A stretch of 13,477 bases of DNA, from the NCBI GenBank assembly GCA_964568485.1, contig CAZMRA010000131.1, positions 1 through 13,477 of the forward strand, given 5' to 3'. A program made the position numbers and the translations under genes. Shown here in pieces: positions 5,873 to 13,186 of this stretch. Numbering within the stretch: the stretch's first letter is position 1; each line of letters opens with the position of its first letter. Origin of the DNA: CFX5 sp964568485 (GTDB lineage Bacteria; Chloroflexota; Anaerolineae; Caldilineales; Caldilineaceae). The notes beneath the pieces are model-generated. The model saw only the letters and a list, made by a program, of their open reading frames with translations. It ran no database searches and was not told the origin of the DNA.

Positions 5873-7507
5873 TCACTTCAATGCCACAGTCGTTAACAAA
5901 CCGTTGATCTGCTGAAGCAACTCAAGTGCGGACAGATTAAAGTAATCCAAGATCAAAGGTGGGTAGATCCCCAAGATAAACATACCAGCGATCAGAGGCC
6001 ACAACGTAACCTTCTCGAAGGCCACCATATCGGTCGGGCCATCGGTCTCCTCGCCCTGCACTGTCGTCCAGTGGTGCAACTTGTGCGGGTCATACTCGCC
6101 CAAGAAGATACTCTGAATGATGCGCGCCAGGATGTAGACAGCGGTGATCACAATACCAATCGCACCAAAGGCGGCCCAGTAGGGCACGAGCGCAAAGGCA
6201 CCCCGGAAGGTAAAGAACTCTGCCCAGAAACCCGCCAAGCCGGGCAAACCCAAGCTGGCAAAACCAGCCACCAACATCATGGCATAGTAGTAAGGAGTCT
6301 TGGAGCTCAAGCCACCAAATTTGGCCAACTCACGGGTGTGAGCACGCTCGTAAATAACACCCACCAAGAGGAAGAGCGCGCCCGTGATGATCCCGTGGTT
6401 GAACATCTGCAACGTGGCACCATTGAGGGCCATGGCTGCACTATCCTGCACCGCTTCAGGTGAGAGGTTGAAGAATTCAGCCGCACGCTGTACCCCTTCG
6501 GGGGTTAGCACGCTGGAAGCAGCACCGATGCCGAGCATCACATAGCCCATGTGCGAAACCGAGCTATAGGCAATCAACCGCTTGAAGTCAGTCTGGGCGA
6601 TACAGACAAAAGCCCCATAGACAATGGCGATAGCACCAAGCGCCACGATCCACAGCGACCAGTATTCGGAAGCCGTAGGATAGGTCGGCAAAATGATGCG
6701 CAAGAAGCCGTAAGCACCCAACTTCAGCAACACACCCGCCAAGATGACGCTACCAGCCGTAGGAGCCTCGGTATGGGCATCAGGCAGCCAGGTGTGGAAG
6801 GGGAAGCTCGGTACTTTGAAGGCGAAGCCCAAGAAGAAGCCCCAGAAGGCCAAGCTTGTCAACAGCAATTGGCTTTCCGGCGGGAAATCGGGGCTGAGGA
6901 ACGGTTGGGCAGCAGCAGCATCAATGATGTCAAAGGTGCCAGTTGCAAAGTAAGTGCCCAAGATCGCCAGGAGCATCGCAACCGAGCCAACCAAGGTGTA
7001 GATAAAGAACTTGATTGAAGCGTAGCTGCGATTCTTGCCGCCCCAGATACCGATGAGCAAATACATCGGCACCAAGCTGATTTCCCAGAAGACATAGAAC
7101 AAAACATAATCGAGCGCCACAAAAACGCCAATCATGCTCAGTTCCAGCAAATGGAACATCACAAAATACTCTTTTACCCGATGGCGAATCGTGCCAGCGC
7201 TGTAATAGAGACTCAGGGTTGAGAGTAGTGTCGTCAAGAAGATCAACGGAACACTCAGCCCGTCCGCCCCGAGATGGATGCTGGCGTTAAGCGCCGGAAT
7301 CCATTCTCGCTGGTAACTAAATTGCATGCCGCCAATGGCAAAGTCATAACTAGCGAGCATATAAATGCCTAGACCCAGGGGCACCAAGCTGAGTAAGATC
7401 GAGCCCCATTTGATCACCCGCTCATTGCTGGTCAGCAGCGCCAAGATGGCGGAGATTGCAGGCCAAGCTAAGAGCAGTGGCAATACCCAACCGTTTTGGG
7501 ATTCCAT
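5873..7507 (-). CDS. nuoM: NADH-quinone oxidoreductase subunit M
   Basis: Second antiporter-like proton-pumping subunit of complex I, 544 residues (E. coli NuoM 509), almost entirely transmembrane. The key residues are in place: TM5 Glu142 in FWEISLVPMYLLIG, TM7 Lys231 in FKVPSFPFHTWLPDAHTEAPTAGSV, Lys262 in LLKLGAYG, and the LQMFNHGIITGALFLLVG helix (367-384). A stretch at about 330-356 (SSVLTPEGVQRAAEF and following) interrupts the usual short turn between GYVMLGI and LNGATLQMFNHG, and accounts for most of the extra length. A charged loop at 471-499 precedes the last helix. The ATG has GGAGGG 9 nt upstream. The 140-nt gap to nuoL is the longest in the cluster and contains only a weak hairpin (GCTTGG/CCAAGC, 7556-7576). 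Confidence 0.96.
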   Translation of the reverse strand: MESQNGWVLPLLLAWPAISAILALLTSNERVIKWGSILLSLVPLGLGIYMLASYDFAIGGMQFSYQREWIPALNASIHLGADGLSVPLIFLTTLLSTLSLYYSAGTIRHRVKEYFVMFHLLELSMIGVFVALDYVLFYVFWEISLVPMYLLIGIWGGKNRSYASIKFFIYTLVGSVAMLLAILGTYFATGTFDIIDAAAAQPFLSPDFPPESQLLLTSLAFWGFFLGFAFKVPSFPFHTWLPDAHTEAPTAGSVILAGVLLKLGAYGFLRIILPTYPTASEYWSLWIVALGAIAIVYGAFVCIAQTDFKRLIAYSSVSHMGYVMLGIGAASSVLTPEGVQRAAEFFNLSPEAVQDSAAMALNGATLQMFNHGIITGALFLLVGVIYERAHTRELAKFGGLSSKTPYYYAMMLVAGFASLGLPGLAGFWAEFFTFRGAFALVPYWAAFGAIGIVITAVYILARIIQSIFLGEYDPHKLHHWTTVQGEETDGPTDMVAFEKVTLWPLIAGMFILGIYPPLILDYFNLSALELLQQINGLLTTVALK

Positions 7508-7647
7508 GAATAATTCCCTCCGCAGAGTAACGGTTCAATCTATCAATCATTCCATGCTTGGCCAAATGAACCAAGCGTAACCAACTTTTATCTGCACTCA
7601 ACCTACTGCGGCCGGTCAGAAACCGTGCCGGGTAGCCAGGTTAAGTG

Positions 7648-9864
7648 TTAGACCAGTGTCAAGAAGATTGGCATCGCTTTCAGCAACAACCAGACCGTTA
7701 CTGAAACAGCCAAGACCAGCAAATAGACCTGCACACTACCATCTTGCGCATTGCGCAACACCGCACCGGCACGGGCCGAGAACCAGGCCGATACAGTCAC
7801 AATTCCATCGATCACAAAGCGATCGAAGGCAGCGCTAAACCGTCCAAGCCAGATACCAGCAGCTCCGATAGCGTCGACGATGGGATCGATCACCCAAAGA
7901 TCATCGAACCAGTAGAGGAACTTCGAGAGGCCCCGGGTAAAAGCCACAATCGTATTATTGTAGAATTCATCCACCCAGTACTTGTTATGGAGGACCAGCC
8001 ACAGCGGCCCCAACACTTTGCGCATCGGGTCGATCTGACCGACTTTAAGTCCCTTGCCGTAGATAGCCCAGCCCAATCCTAGACCAGCCAAGGCCACGAC
8101 GATGGAAACCAGCATCGGCAAGAAGTTAAATTCGTGGTGATGTGGGTGAATGCCTTGGAACTCCAGATATGGATCCAGCAGACCGGCAATCCAGTTCATG
8201 CCAGGGATCCCGATAAAGCCCAACAGAATAGCGAAGGGCGTGATCAAGATCAAGGGGATGGTCATTTGCGGCACGCTTTCAGGCGCGTGGCTGGCCATCT
8301 CCGTGCGTGGTTCACCAAAGAAGGTGAGACCAATTTGGCGGGCCGTATAGAAGGCCGTCAAGAAGGCTGAAATCGCGAGCACCGTAAAGACAATCATGTG
8401 GCCATTCCAGGCATTGGCCAAAATTTCATCTTTTGACCAGAAGCCGGCGGTGATGAAAGGGAAGCCAGAGAGGGCCAAGCCACCGATAATAAATGTCCAA
8501 CCCGTGCGCGGCATCCGCCGGAGTAGGCCACCCATGTTACGCATATCCTGCGGATCTTCTGGGTTCAAGCGGCCATCAGCACGTTGGATCCACTTCGGTT
8601 CGGCATGGCCATGCCCGTGGTCATCACCGGACGCATGTTCATCGTGGCCGTGTCCATGATCATGCTCATGAACGTGGTGCAACCCATGCTCAACACCGTG
8701 GATCACGCTACCAGAGCCGAGGAATAGCAGCGCCTTGAAGAAGGCGTGAGTCAACAAGTGGAACAGTGCCGCAACATAAGCCCCGATCCCGATAGCAGCG
8801 ACCATGAAGCCCAACTGGCTAATCGTCGAATAGGCGAGCACCCGCTTAATATCCCACTGAGCAACCGCAATTGTCGCTGCGAAGAGGGCGGTAAAGGCGC
8901 CGATAAAGGCAACGAAGGTCATTGCGCCAGGCGAAGTCTCCCCGACTACTGCGAAGGCGGGGAACATGCGCACCAGCAAGAAGACACCTGCCGACACCAT
9001 GGTTGCCGCATGGATCATAGCACTGACCGGGGTCGGACCTTCCATAGCATCGGGCAGCCAGACATGTAATGGGAATTGAGCACTCTTCCCGACCGTACCA
9101 AAGAAAATCAAGATTGCAATAAAGGCCAACCAGGAAACACCTAGACCAGGTACGGTTTGTTCAGCAATGTGATGCAGATTGTCCGGGTTGAGAATATCAG
9201 CAAAACGCAACGTGCTAGGCTCGCTCATCACATAAAGGAAAATCATGCCGATGAGCATAAAGACATCACCCACACGTGTCGTCATAAACGCCTTGAGCGA
9301 TGCGGCTTGAGCTGACTTCTTTTCGTACCAGAAGCCGATGAGCAGATAACTACACAGACCCATCACTTCCCAGAAGATAAAGAAGGTCAACAGCGAGTTC
9401 GAAACAATCAAGCCCAACATCCCCGTAGCGAAGAGGCTGATATAAGCCATGAAGCGGCTATATCGTGGGTCACGCCCCTGTTGCGCCGAAACCGGATACA
9501 TGGACGGATCCAAATGACCAGGGAAGGTCATGTACCCACTGGCGTAGATAAAAATCATCACCAAGAGGAACGAGCTCATAAAGAGCATGATTGCATTGGC
9601 TGGATCAATCTGATAGCCAATCATAAACTCGGTTGCCCCGGTGGGGATGGTAAACAATCGCCCTTCATGCGGGTGTTCGCCGAAATGTTCGGTAAAGAAC
9701 GCTGTAAAGGCAATCGGCCAACTGAGCAGCAGACTTACCACCGCGCCGCTGATCGCCGTGATCGCACTAACCGCCTTATTACGGTTTAAAAAGAGAACAA
9801 TCGCCGCAAAAGCCAGGAAAGGCGGCACCGGCACCAGCCAGGCTAAATTTAGAAATCCTTCCAT
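7648..9864 (-). CDS. nuoL: NADH-quinone oxidoreductase subunit L, with His-rich insertion
   Basis: The distal proton-pumping subunit of complex I, which in known structures also carries the long lateral helix that runs along the membrane arm. The 738 residues exceed E. coli NuoL (613). Conserved features are FWEVMGLCSYLLIGFW (Glu166), TVGKSAQFPLHVWLPDAMEGPTPVSA with the TM7 lysine at 260, HAATMVSAGVFLL (285-297), LLTHAFFKALLFLGSGSVIHG (370-390, Lys378) and GFWSKDEIL (474-482). The region from about 620 to the end fits the lateral helix and last membrane segment. Immediately after GSVIHG, residues 389-421 hold 13 histidines with Asp/Glu/Gly, followed by a further hydrophilic stretch before MGGLLRRMP (444-452); in most NuoL proteins this turn is short. 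A further HPHHHE cluster lies at 573-578. The ATG has GAGG 9 nt upstream and begins 54 nt after the TPR gene. Confidence 0.96.
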   Translation of the reverse strand: MEGFLNLAWLVPVPPFLAFAAIVLFLNRNKAVSAITAISGAVVSLLLSWPIAFTAFFTEHFGEHPHEGRLFTIPTGATEFMIGYQIDPANAIMLFMSSFLLVMIFIYASGYMTFPGHLDPSMYPVSAQQGRDPRYSRFMAYISLFATGMLGLIVSNSLLTFFIFWEVMGLCSYLLIGFWYEKKSAQAASLKAFMTTRVGDVFMLIGMIFLYVMSEPSTLRFADILNPDNLHHIAEQTVPGLGVSWLAFIAILIFFGTVGKSAQFPLHVWLPDAMEGPTPVSAMIHAATMVSAGVFLLVRMFPAFAVVGETSPGAMTFVAFIGAFTALFAATIAVAQWDIKRVLAYSTISQLGFMVAAIGIGAYVAALFHLLTHAFFKALLFLGSGSVIHGVEHGLHHVHEHDHGHGHDEHASGDDHGHGHAEPKWIQRADGRLNPEDPQDMRNMGGLLRRMPRTGWTFIIGGLALSGFPFITAGFWSKDEILANAWNGHMIVFTVLAISAFLTAFYTARQIGLTFFGEPRTEMASHAPESVPQMTIPLILITPFAILLGFIGIPGMNWIAGLLDPYLEFQGIHPHHHEFNFLPMLVSIVVALAGLGLGWAIYGKGLKVGQIDPMRKVLGPLWLVLHNKYWVDEFYNNTIVAFTRGLSKFLYWFDDLWVIDPIVDAIGAAGIWLGRFSAAFDRFVIDGIVTVSAWFSARAGAVLRNAQDGSVQVYLLVLAVSVTVWLLLKAMPIFLTLV

Positions 9865-9918
9865 GGAGTAACCTCGTGCTCGCTCATGTAAGAAGAGAAC
9901 ATTGCTTGGCGCTTGCGC

Positions 9919-10287
9919 TCACGAACGGCGCGCGCCTTTTTGTCGAAAACTTTCAAACCAGTTTCCAGCCCCATACCCGACAAACGCCCCCACAACCGCC
10001 CAGCCGAATAAGAAGAGATCATTCGGCATTCGGAAAGAGGTCCCAATCGCTGCAAAACAGACGGCACCGAGCAGACTCACCATCAGCAGACGTTGCTGCT
10101 GTCCTCGCCGCTCTTCGGCCTCGGTGAGCAACAATTTGGCGTTGCGAAATTCAGGTTGGTGTTTGACCACTTCACGCAGCGCATGAATCGCACCGGTGAA
10201 ATTCCCCTGAGTCATCTTTTCGACGGCTAGGTTATACAGAAATTCGCACTGTTCGTCCAGCGAGCCAGTCAACAACTGTTTGGGCAT
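9919..10287 (-). CDS. Small TPR-like protein with two membrane helices, within the nuo cluster
   Basis: A 122-residue protein that is not one of the 14 standard complex I subunits. Residues 14-57 look like one TPR-type helical hairpin and flanking helix (EFLYNLAVEKMTQGNFTGAI, then HALREVVKHQPEFRNAKLLL). A charged linker (EAEERRGQQQR) leads to two hydrophobic helices at about 67-83 and 91-109, and a basic tail (RQKGARRS). This predicts a membrane-bound protein with a small soluble N-terminal domain, perhaps an assembly or accessory factor; that role rests only on its position between nuoK and nuoL. I chose the ATG at 10287; a TTG at 10311 and a GTG at 10302 are in-frame alternatives, and a purine-rich run (GGAGGATGTGGGG) overlaps all three. 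The 107-nt gap to nuoK contains a small GCTAG/CTAGC inverted repeat (10372-10388). Confidence 0.72.
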   Translation of the reverse strand: MPKQLLTGSLDEQCEFLYNLAVEKMTQGNFTGAIHALREVVKHQPEFRNAKLLLTEAEERRGQQQRLLMVSLLGAVCFAAIGTSFRMPNDLFLFGWAVVGAFVGYGAGNWFESFRQKGARRS

Positions 10288-10394
10288 GGATATTGACCCC
10301 ACATCCTCCAACTCGTACCACCATCAAACCCTACGGCACCAGCAGCACAAATTAGCGGATTATGGATAAGAGCTAGCATATTACTAGCGTTGAA

Positions 10395-10706
10395 TTACCC
10401 CTTCAACAGATCCAATTCATCCAGATTGACGGTCTTGCGGTTGCGGTAGATCGAGATGATCAACGCCAAACCGACCGCAGCCTCAGCGGCCGCAAGGGCG
10501 ATCACAAAGAGAGCGAAGATCTGCCCTTCCAATCGCTCAGGATGAGGACCATACCGCCAAAATGCCAATAAGTTGATATTGACCGCATTCAGCATCAACT
10601 CGACCCCCATCAACACGGCGACAGCATTACGGCGCGCCAGTGCAGCGTAGAGACCACACGAGAAGAGAAAGCCAGCCAAAACCAGATACCAACTGAGAGG
10701 AACCAT
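10395..10706 (-). CDS. nuoK: NADH-quinone oxidoreductase subunit K
   Basis: A small membrane subunit of complex I, related to MrpC, that sits between NuoJ and the antiporter-like subunits and takes part in proton transfer. The 103 residues (E. coli NuoK 100) form three helices. The two conserved buried glutamates are present: Glu36 in GVELMLNAVNINLLAF and Glu75 in ALAAAEAAVGLAL. The charged end (NRKTVNLDELDLLKG) is typical of the family. The gene begins 32 nt after nuoJ with an ATG and only a weak purine-rich site (GGACGA), which may mean translational coupling. Confidence 0.96.
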   Translation of the reverse strand: MVPLSWYLVLAGFLFSCGLYAALARRNAVAVLMGVELMLNAVNINLLAFWRYGPHPERLEGQIFALFVIALAAAEAAVGLALIISIYRNRKTVNLDELDLLKG

Positions 10707-10738
10707 TGTTTTCGTCCAATCGAATTCGTTTATAGAAA

Positions 10739-11335
10739 TTAGGCCTTGCTATTGCTGCGGTCACGGGCCAACAGAATTGCCCCAGCCAGAGCAACCAGGA
10801 GCAACAGCGCCATCAATTCAAAGGGCAGCAAATAATCTGCTACCAGCAAATAGCCAATCTTGGCGATGATCTGCTCACCGGTGGTCGCACCAATCCGAGC
10901 ATAGCCACCCCAGTCCAGCGTGGTCAGATCAACGGGATTCTCGGGTACTGGCCAAATCGTCTGCGCCATTATCCCCATAATCAAAATCCCAAAGAGACCA
11001 GCCATTAAGGAGGCTGTTAACCATTGGCGATTTAATGGAGAGGTCGAACCAAACATGATGCCTCGCGTCAACATAATCGCGAAGATAATCAAGGTCGAGA
11101 TCGCCCCTACATAGATCAGCACTTGGCTAACCGCTAAGAATTCGGCTTCCAGCATGGCATAGACACCGGCAACCCCCAAAAAGGAGCCCACCAATGCCAA
11201 AGCATTATGAAAAAGATTGGGCGACAACACCACGGTCAGCCCGCAGATGGCGGTAAAAATCGCCAGCGGCAAGAAGATCGCTTGTTGCAGCGTTGGAATC
11301 GGTGGTAACGGAAAGAGCTCTTGTAAAATTTCCAT
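10739..11335 (-). CDS. nuoJ: NADH-quinone oxidoreductase subunit J
   Basis: Membrane subunit of complex I whose third helix changes between alpha and pi-bulge forms in known structures. The 198 residues (E. coli NuoJ 184) have five helices and the signature AEFLAVSQVLIYVGAISTLI followed by IFAIMLT (residues 64-90). The last helix is LPFELMALLLLVALAGAIL (170-188). The frame can be extended to a TTG at 11368, but the ATG at 11335 has AGGA 8 nt upstream and gives the standard N-terminus (MEILQELFPL). It follows nuoH after 62 nt; in the common operon order nuoI would lie in this place. Confidence 0.95.
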   Translation of the reverse strand: MEILQELFPLPPIPTLQQAIFLPLAIFTAICGLTVVLSPNLFHNALALVGSFLGVAGVYAMLEAEFLAVSQVLIYVGAISTLIIFAIMLTRGIMFGSTSPLNRQWLTASLMAGLFGILIMGIMAQTIWPVPENPVDLTTLDWGGYARIGATTGEQIIAKIGYLLVADYLLPFELMALLLLVALAGAILLARDRSNSKA

Positions 11336-11343
11336 ACATCTAT

Positions 11344-11347
11344 TCCT
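11344..11347 (-). promoter_or_regulatory. Shine-Dalgarno site deciding the nuoJ start
   Basis: AGGA on the minus strand, 8 nt before the ATG at 11335. It argues against the longer frame from TTG at 11368. Confidence 0.55.
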
Positions 11348-11397
11348 GGGTGATACATTCCCGAACAAGGCATTGCAACCGAATGTACGGATGATGA

Positions 11398-12615
11398 TTA
11401 ATCGCCAGCGGGCTGCATGGTACCAATCAACGATTTGGGTTCGAAGGCGCGCTTCGTGCGTACTTGCTCTTGCTTGAAGTGGCGACTCAACACGCTAGCT
11501 ACCGTCGCAATGACAGCGATATTGCCAACCAACAACAATACATATTGCAGGGTGGTGCCAATTGGTAGCTTGAGCACAAGCATTTGCCAGATAATCAAAG
11601 CCAAGATCAGCGGCACAAGAACCTTCCAGGCAAACGACATCATCTGGTCAACACGAATACGTGGGAAGGTGCCTTTGATCCACTGAGTGAGGACATAAAC
11701 CCCAAACGCTTTGATGGTAAAGTAGACAAAACCGAGCAGCGGGATGCGATCTGCAAAGGGGCCTTGCCATCCGCCCAAAAAGAGTACAACAAAGATGACA
11801 CCGAGGAAGAAGCTATTCAGGAATTGAGCTAGGAAGAACATGGCAAACTTCATACCTGAATACTCGATGTGGAAACCGGCGATCAATTCAGATTCGGCCT
11901 CGAGCAAGTCGAATGGGGTTTGTTCTGCTTCAGCCAGGGCGGCGATAAAGAAGATCAATGCAGCCCCAGGCACCAAGAAGATGAACCAGCCTAAGCCGAG
12001 GTTGACGCCCGGGACAATTTCCAACCCTTGGGCTGCGCTTAGGGTACCCATACGCATGGTCCCAGTCAACAAGACCGGAATAAACATCGCCAAGACCATG
12101 GGAATTTCATAGCTTAGCAACTGAGCAACTACACGGAAACCAGCCAAGAGCGCATACTTATTATTGCTAGCCCACCCAGCCATTAAGGCGGCCATAATCC
12201 CGATCGCCCCCAAGGCGACCAAGAAGAGGACACCGATGTTCAGGTCTGTACCAATCAAGCCTGGCGCAAAAGGCATTACCGATAGGGCCAGAATTACCCC
12301 AGCCACCGATAAGATTGGGGCCAGCACATAAGATACAAGGTCGGCGTTTACCGGACGAATATCTTCTTTCGACAAGAGCTTGACAGCATCTGCCACCGTC
12401 TGCAAGAGCCCGAAGGGGCCAATCCGGTTCGGACCAATGCGGTCCTGGATCCGGCTGATCACTTTACGAGTGATCCAAATCAAGAGGAGCGCCAACACAG
12501 GGCCAACGTTGACCAAGATAAAGGCCCCAAGCGCTAAGGCAATAATGACTGCAACTACTTCCGGCAAGCCCAAATGTGACAACAGCCCACTCAGGGCTTC
12601 ACTCCATTGCTCCAT
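11398..12615 (-). CDS. nuoH: NADH-quinone oxidoreductase subunit H
   Basis: The membrane subunit that forms much of the quinone-binding chamber at the junction with the peripheral arm. Diagnostic segments are RIQDRIGPNRIGPFGLLQ (55-72) with VKLLSKED (78-85), SNNKYALLAGFRVVAQLLSY (150-169), AEAEQTPFDLLEAESELIAG (228-247) with FHIEYSGMKFAMFF (248-261), and RIRVDQMMSFAWKVLVP (319-335). The acidic loop residues thought to link quinone chemistry to proton movement are kept. The 405 residues exceed E. coli NuoH (325): there is an extra hydrophobic helix at about 355-378 and a hydrophilic tail to 405. The ATG follows a strong AGGAGGG site. It comes directly after nuoA (75 nt), where nuoB to nuoG would stand in the full operon. 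Confidence 0.96.
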   Translation of the reverse strand: MEQWSEALSGLLSHLGLPEVVAVIIALALGAFILVNVGPVLALLLIWITRKVISRIQDRIGPNRIGPFGLLQTVADAVKLLSKEDIRPVNADLVSYVLAPILSVAGVILALSVMPFAPGLIGTDLNIGVLFLVALGAIGIMAALMAGWASNNKYALLAGFRVVAQLLSYEIPMVLAMFIPVLLTGTMRMGTLSAAQGLEIVPGVNLGLGWFIFLVPGAALIFFIAALAEAEQTPFDLLEAESELIAGFHIEYSGMKFAMFFLAQFLNSFFLGVIFVVLFLGGWQGPFADRIPLLGFVYFTIKAFGVYVLTQWIKGTFPRIRVDQMMSFAWKVLVPLILALIIWQMLVLKLPIGTTLQYVLLLVGNIAVIATVASVLSRHFKQEQVRTKRAFEPKSLIGTMQPAGD

Positions 12616-12658
12616 CTCAACCCTCCTACTTTACAACAATCAGCTTGCGCAGGCGGAT

Positions 12659-12676
12659 GCTGACCGCGCTGACCGC
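12659..12676. repeat. Tandem 9-bp repeat in the nuoA-nuoH gap
   Basis: Two perfect adjacent copies of GCTGACCGC (plus strand) lie in the 75-nt spacer. No function is evident; chance is possible. Confidence 0.5.
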
Positions 12677-12690
12677 TGGCTGTTTTAGGC

Positions 12691-13047
12691 TTACCGCCAC
12701 TCCAATGCACCCTTGCGCCACTCTAAGAAGAGCCCCAACGTCAGAATCACCACAAAGGTGATCGCCGATAAGACGGCAAACAAGTCAAGCTGAGCGTAGG
12801 CCAACGCAATGGGGAAGAGAAAGATTACTTCAACGTCGAAGATCAGGAAGATCAAACCGATCAGATAATATTGGGCGCGAAATTGAACCCAGGTATCACC
12901 AATCGTCTCAACGCCACTTTCATAAGTCGCAGTTTTGATCGGGTCGGGTCGACGCGGCCCTAACAACCACCCCAAAATCACCGCGACCGCCGGCAAAGCA
13001 AAGGCGAAGGTACTCAGGATTAGGATAAAGCCATACTGAGTCAGCAC
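12691..13047 (-). CDS. nuoA: NADH-quinone oxidoreductase subunit A
   Basis: Small membrane subunit of complex I that packs against NuoH and NuoJ near the quinone site. The 118 residues have three helices and the family core YESGVETIGDTW (42-53) followed by FRAQYYLIGLIFLIFDVEVI (56-75), including the conserved acidic pair Asp71 and Glu73. The start is a GTG at 13045-13047 with GGAG 7 nt upstream; no in-frame ATG gives a sensible N-terminus. It is the first gene of the visible cluster, and the 139 nt before it hold a strong hairpin but no promoter I would call with confidence. Confidence 0.95.
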   Translation of the reverse strand: MLTQYGFILILSTFAFALPAVAVILGWLLGPRRPDPIKTATYESGVETIGDTWVQFRAQYYLIGLIFLIFDVEVIFLFPIALAYAQLDLFAVLSAITFVVILTLGLFLEWRKGALEWR

Positions 13048-13096
13048 GTTATCACTCCAATAGATTATTCCGTTGTATCACTCAGCGGCTGCTGGC

Positions 13097-13136
13097 TTGC
13101 TAAGTCCCTCGCGGGAGGGGCTAGGCGAGTTAGCAA
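13097..13136. repeat. Inverted repeat (hairpin) in the nuoA leader
   Basis: TTGCTAA (13097-13103) pairs with TTAGCAA (13130-13136), and inside it CTCGC (13108-13112) pairs with GCGAG (13125-13129), with a 4-nt bulge on one side only. An alternative inner stem CCCTC/GAGGG (13106-13110 and 13115-13119) overlaps it, so two folds compete. No T-run follows on either strand. It could be an intergenic repeat element or an RNA leader structure about 50 nt upstream of the nuoA start. Confidence 0.65.
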
Positions 13137-13186
13137 CCCGAAGCGACCCTTGATTTGGCTTGGACAATTTAATGCGAAGGCCTGCG

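Noticed and set aside
7556..7576. GCTTGG/CCAAGC inverted repeat in the nuoL-nuoM gap
   Set aside because: Only 6 bp with a 9-nt loop; expected by chance in a gap of this size.
9849..10067. 72-residue minus-strand frame overlapping the end of the TPR gene and the start of nuoL
   Set aside because: It lies in another frame of the TPR gene, has a basic composition without domain features, and overlaps nuoL; most likely a shadow frame.
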